61,435 nucleotides of DNA, taken from assembly GCA_036507005.1 (NCBI GenBank), contig DASXQT010000013.1:1-61435 (forward strand), read 5' to 3'. A model generated the notes under the pieces. It saw only the letters and a program-made list of their open reading frames with translations, was not told where the DNA came from and searched no databases. Every line of letters begins with the position of its first letter. The stretch's first letter is position 1. Positions 59,157 through 61,435 of the stretch are shown here, one piece after another. The position numbers and the translations under genes were made by a program. The DNA is from WS-2 sp036507005 (GTDB taxonomy: Bacteria > Eisenbacteria > RBG-16-71-46).

Positions 59157-60038
59157 ATGGAAACCGGAAAGAGTCGAATCGTCGTTACTGGCGCCACCGG
59201 CAAGCAGGGTGGGGCGATCGCGCGCGAGTTGCTCGCCAAGGGTCACAAGGTTCGCGCGATGACGCGCAAGCCGGATTCTCCGGCGGCCCGGGAGATTGCG
59301 AAGCTCGGGGCCGAGGTCGTCGCCGGCGATCTGGACGATGCGGCCTCCCTCGAACGATCGTTGGCGGGCGCGTGGGGAGTGTTCGCGGTTCAGAACACGT
59401 GGGAGGCGGGCGTCGAGCGTGAAGAGGCGCAGGGCAAGCGCATCGCCGAGATCGCGCGTCGGCAGGGCGTTCAGCATTACGTCTACTCGTCCGTAGCCTC
59501 CGCCCATCGCAACACCGGGATTCCCCACTTCGACAACAAGTGGCGCGTCGAAGAGAAGGTCCGCGCTCTGGGGTTGCCTTCGTACACGGTCCTGCGCCCG
59601 GTCTTCTTCATGGAGAACCTGTTGCTCCCGTCGTTCCTATCGGGAATCCAGCAGGGGCAGCTGCCGTTGGCGCTCGACCCCGAGACCGTGTTGCAGATGA
59701 TCGCGGTCGCGGACATCGGCAAGTACGGCCTGTGGGCGTTCGAGAACCACGCGGCGCTGAACGGACGGGCGATCGATATCGCCGGTGATCAGGCCACCAT
59801 GCCCGCGACCGCCGAGATCCTGAGCAAGGTGGCGCATCGGGAGGTCAAGTTCGTCCGGCTGCCCATCGAGGAGGTCCGAAAGTTCAGCATGGACTACGCG
59901 CTCATGCTGGAATGGTTCGACCGCGTGGGCTATGACGCGGACATCGCGAAGATCTCCGCCGAGAGCGGTATTCGTCCGACCCCGCTTGCGACGTGGGCGG
60001 CGACCGTGGACTGGGAGCCGGCGAGGGTGACGACGTAG
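59157..60038 (+). CDS. NmrA/HSCARG-family NAD(P)-binding protein
   Basis: 293 residues. Rossmann motif IVVTGATGKQGGAIARELLAKG, V-R-A-M-T-R in strand 2, GDLDDAASLERSL, QHYVYSSVASAHRNTGIPHFDNK, LRPVFFMENLL. NmrA-like proteins sense NAD(P)(H) or act as quinone/flavin-type reductases. The classic SDR Tyr-Lys pair is not obvious, so a redox-sensing or regulatory role is as likely as catalysis. Ribosome site GAGGAAGG lies before the ATG. Likely under MarR control. Confidence 0.92.
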   Translation: METGKSRIVVTGATGKQGGAIARELLAKGHKVRAMTRKPDSPAAREIAKLGAEVVAGDLDDAASLERSLAGAWGVFAVQNTWEAGVEREEAQGKRIAEIARRQGVQHYVYSSVASAHRNTGIPHFDNKWRVEEKVRALGLPSYTVLRPVFFMENLLLPSFLSGIQQGQLPLALDPETVLQMIAVADIGKYGLWAFENHAALNGRAIDIAGDQATMPATAEILSKVAHREVKFVRLPIEEVRKFSMDYALMLEWFDRVGYDADIAKISAESGIRPTPLATWAATVDWEPARVTT

Positions 60039-60118
60039 ACCGACCGGGCTCGATCGCGGCCGCTGCGTGACGAACAACGGTATCTCGGGGTGCCCGATCG
60101 CGACTCACGGTCTCGGAG

Positions 60119-60192
60119 TTGAGCCAGCATTCAACTTCCAGTGGGCGTGGAGCAGCGGGACGGTGGCGGGGCTGAGCGCGTCGCCTAGATGA
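60119..60192 (+). pseudogene. 3' remnant of a HI0933/BaiN-type flavoprotein gene
   Basis: Translates as VEPAFNFQWAWSSGTVAGLSASPR followed by TGA 60190-60192, matching the C-terminus of the intact gene at 53413-54810 (FNFQWSWSSGTVAG). About 48 of 61 bases align between 60130-60188 and 54742-54802, including 15- and 18-base exact runs; both copies share CGCCTAG and then diverge. No start or upstream flavoprotein sequence exists here. It marks the right edge of the inserted or recombined segment. Confidence 0.8.
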
Positions 60193-60211
60193 TCGGTGGT
60201 ACTCTCGCGAA

Positions 60212-60769
<558 letters not shown>

Positions 60770-60846
60770 CCTTTGGGGCGCGTTAGGGGGCGGCGCGGGT
60801 TTTCCAACCTCGCCTTGGAGATACCTATGGTTCGCCACCGAGAGGC

Positions 60847-61395
60847 ATGACAACGCGCAGCGTCATCGTCCACATCGGAACCAGCGCGGACGGTTACATC
60901 GCGCGTCCTGACGGCGACCTCGAGTGGTTGACGTCCCGGCCGGCGCCCAAGGGTTTCTATGGCATGGACGCCTTCATGAAGTCGATCGACACGACGCTGC
61001 TGGGCCGGAAGACCTACGAGGTGAGCCTCGGCATGGGAGCGAAGTTCGACTCGCGGAGTCGGACCTTCGTCTTCTCGCGTCACGCGCCGCCCGCCGACGC
61101 TCCGTCAGGAGTGGAGTTCGTGAAAGACGGCATTGGGCCGTTCATCAACCGTCTCCGAGTGCAGCGCGGCAAGGACATCTGGTTGATGGGGGGCGGCGAC
61201 CTCATCGCCTCGTTTCTGGATGCGCAGGCGATCGACGAATTTGTCATCAGTGTGGTCCCGGTGTTCATCGGGGAAGGGATTCCCCTGATCGCGCCGCGCC
61301 ACCGGCACGTGCCCTTGGCATTGCAATCGGTTGAACGCTTCGAGGATGGTCTGGTCCAATTGCGCTATCGCGTTCCAACAACAAGGGGTGGATGA
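60847..61395 (+). CDS. Dihydrofolate reductase family protein
   Basis: 182 residues with the same fold: VIVHIGTSADGYIARPDGDLEWL, IDTTLLGRKTYEVSLGMG, FVFSRHAPPAD, DIWLMGGGDLIASFLDAQAIDEFVISVVPVFIGEGIPL and a C-terminal LRYRV. Paralogue of the previous gene. It overlaps the next start (ATGA), suggesting an operon with a glyoxalase-like gene. Confidence 0.92.
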   Translation: MTTRSVIVHIGTSADGYIARPDGDLEWLTSRPAPKGFYGMDAFMKSIDTTLLGRKTYEVSLGMGAKFDSRSRTFVFSRHAPPADAPSGVEFVKDGIGPFINRLRVQRGKDIWLMGGGDLIASFLDAQAIDEFVISVVPVFIGEGIPLIAPRHRHVPLALQSVERFEDGLVQLRYRVPTTRGG

Positions 61396-61435
61396 TGCGT
61401 GTGACCTCCTTCGCTCCCCAGTTCCTGGTGGACGA
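61392..61435 (+). CDS. VOC/glyoxalase-family protein, N-terminal fragment
   Basis: Starts at ATG 61392 (or the next codon, 61395), overlapping the preceding stop, and runs off the window after 14 codons: MMRVTSFAPQFLVD. The opening PQFLVDD-like strand is common at the start of VOC (glyoxalase/bleomycin resistance) domains. Too short for a firm call. Confidence 0.45.
   Translation, partial: MMRVTSFAPQFLVD

Noticed and set aside
54742..60188. Integrase-type att duplication or insertion-sequence target duplication
   Set aside because: The two copies differ at about a fifth of positions and no integrase, transposase or tRNA gene is present, so homologous gene ends are a better reading.

Overview
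The window is very GC-rich, densely packed bacterial DNA. Five or six secreted proteins end in a FlgD-like / type-IX-secretion-style C-terminal domain (motif N-P-x-x-G near the start of the domain, then V-x-D-L-x-G-R, then G-x-Y-x-v-R near the end). Together with a TonB-dependent receptor and outer-membrane barrel-type proteins, this points to a Gram-negative member of the FCB superphylum, most like the uncultured Eisenbacteria. That placement is inference; no rRNA or ribosomal protein gene lies in the window.

Layout. 1-4740: DNA repair genes (polX, ligA) and small hypotheticals. 4741-8981: a MoaD-like / Asp-box repeat pair, a MEMO-family protein and a lipase-like hydrolase. 9238-18765: glycerol catabolism (glpK-glpD), an S9 peptidase, a DUF547 protein coupled to a YdeP/FdhF-type molybdoenzyme, and an aldo-keto reductase. 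18713-23681: a PAS histidine kinase with a single-domain response regulator, an MFS transporter and a secreted protein of unknown function. 23961-27980: the most notable locus. Two tandem secreted thioredoxin-fold proteins each have an in-frame UGA where the first Cys of a CPYC motif would be, each followed at identical spacing by a SECIS-like hairpin. They are followed by a TlpA-like protein and a predicted outer-membrane barrel. I read these as two selenoproteins. 28152-33351: fabI, an APC permease, a secreted barrel-fold protein and a family-5 uracil-DNA glycosylase. 33437-38832: a secreted FlgD-tail protein, then a cobalamin riboswitch driving a TonB-dependent receptor and a secreted beta-propeller protein resembling the BtuB/BtuG arrangement. 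38900-43326: Ste24-type protease, DUF4153 protein and a second MEMO protein. 43399-54810: hydrolases, a dockerin-bearing protein with no normal start codon, a TPR protein, thrH, an Lrp regulator with an apparently leaderless mRNA coupled to lysine 6-aminotransferase and a cupin, a Nudix-metallo-beta-lactamase fusion, a DMT transporter and a BaiN/HI0933 flavoprotein.

From about 54811 to the end the DNA is visibly less GC-rich and carries accessory genes: a 5'-truncated RelE-like toxin with its HTH antitoxin, an orphan protein, an ABC-F ATPase, YaeQ, a MarR regulator with an NmrA-family target sharing an operator motif, two DHFR-like reductases and a VOC-type protein start. A degenerate second copy of the 3' end of the BaiN gene lies at 60119-60192, so 54811-60118 looks like acquired DNA bounded by two homologous gene ends.

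Two intergenic elements (9013-9155 and 28001-28148) share conserved core segments, but each has its own unrelated and perfectly self-complementary outer (31-33 bp) and inner (12 bp) arms. Both sit between convergent genes. They look like members of a structured repeat family that I do not recognise.
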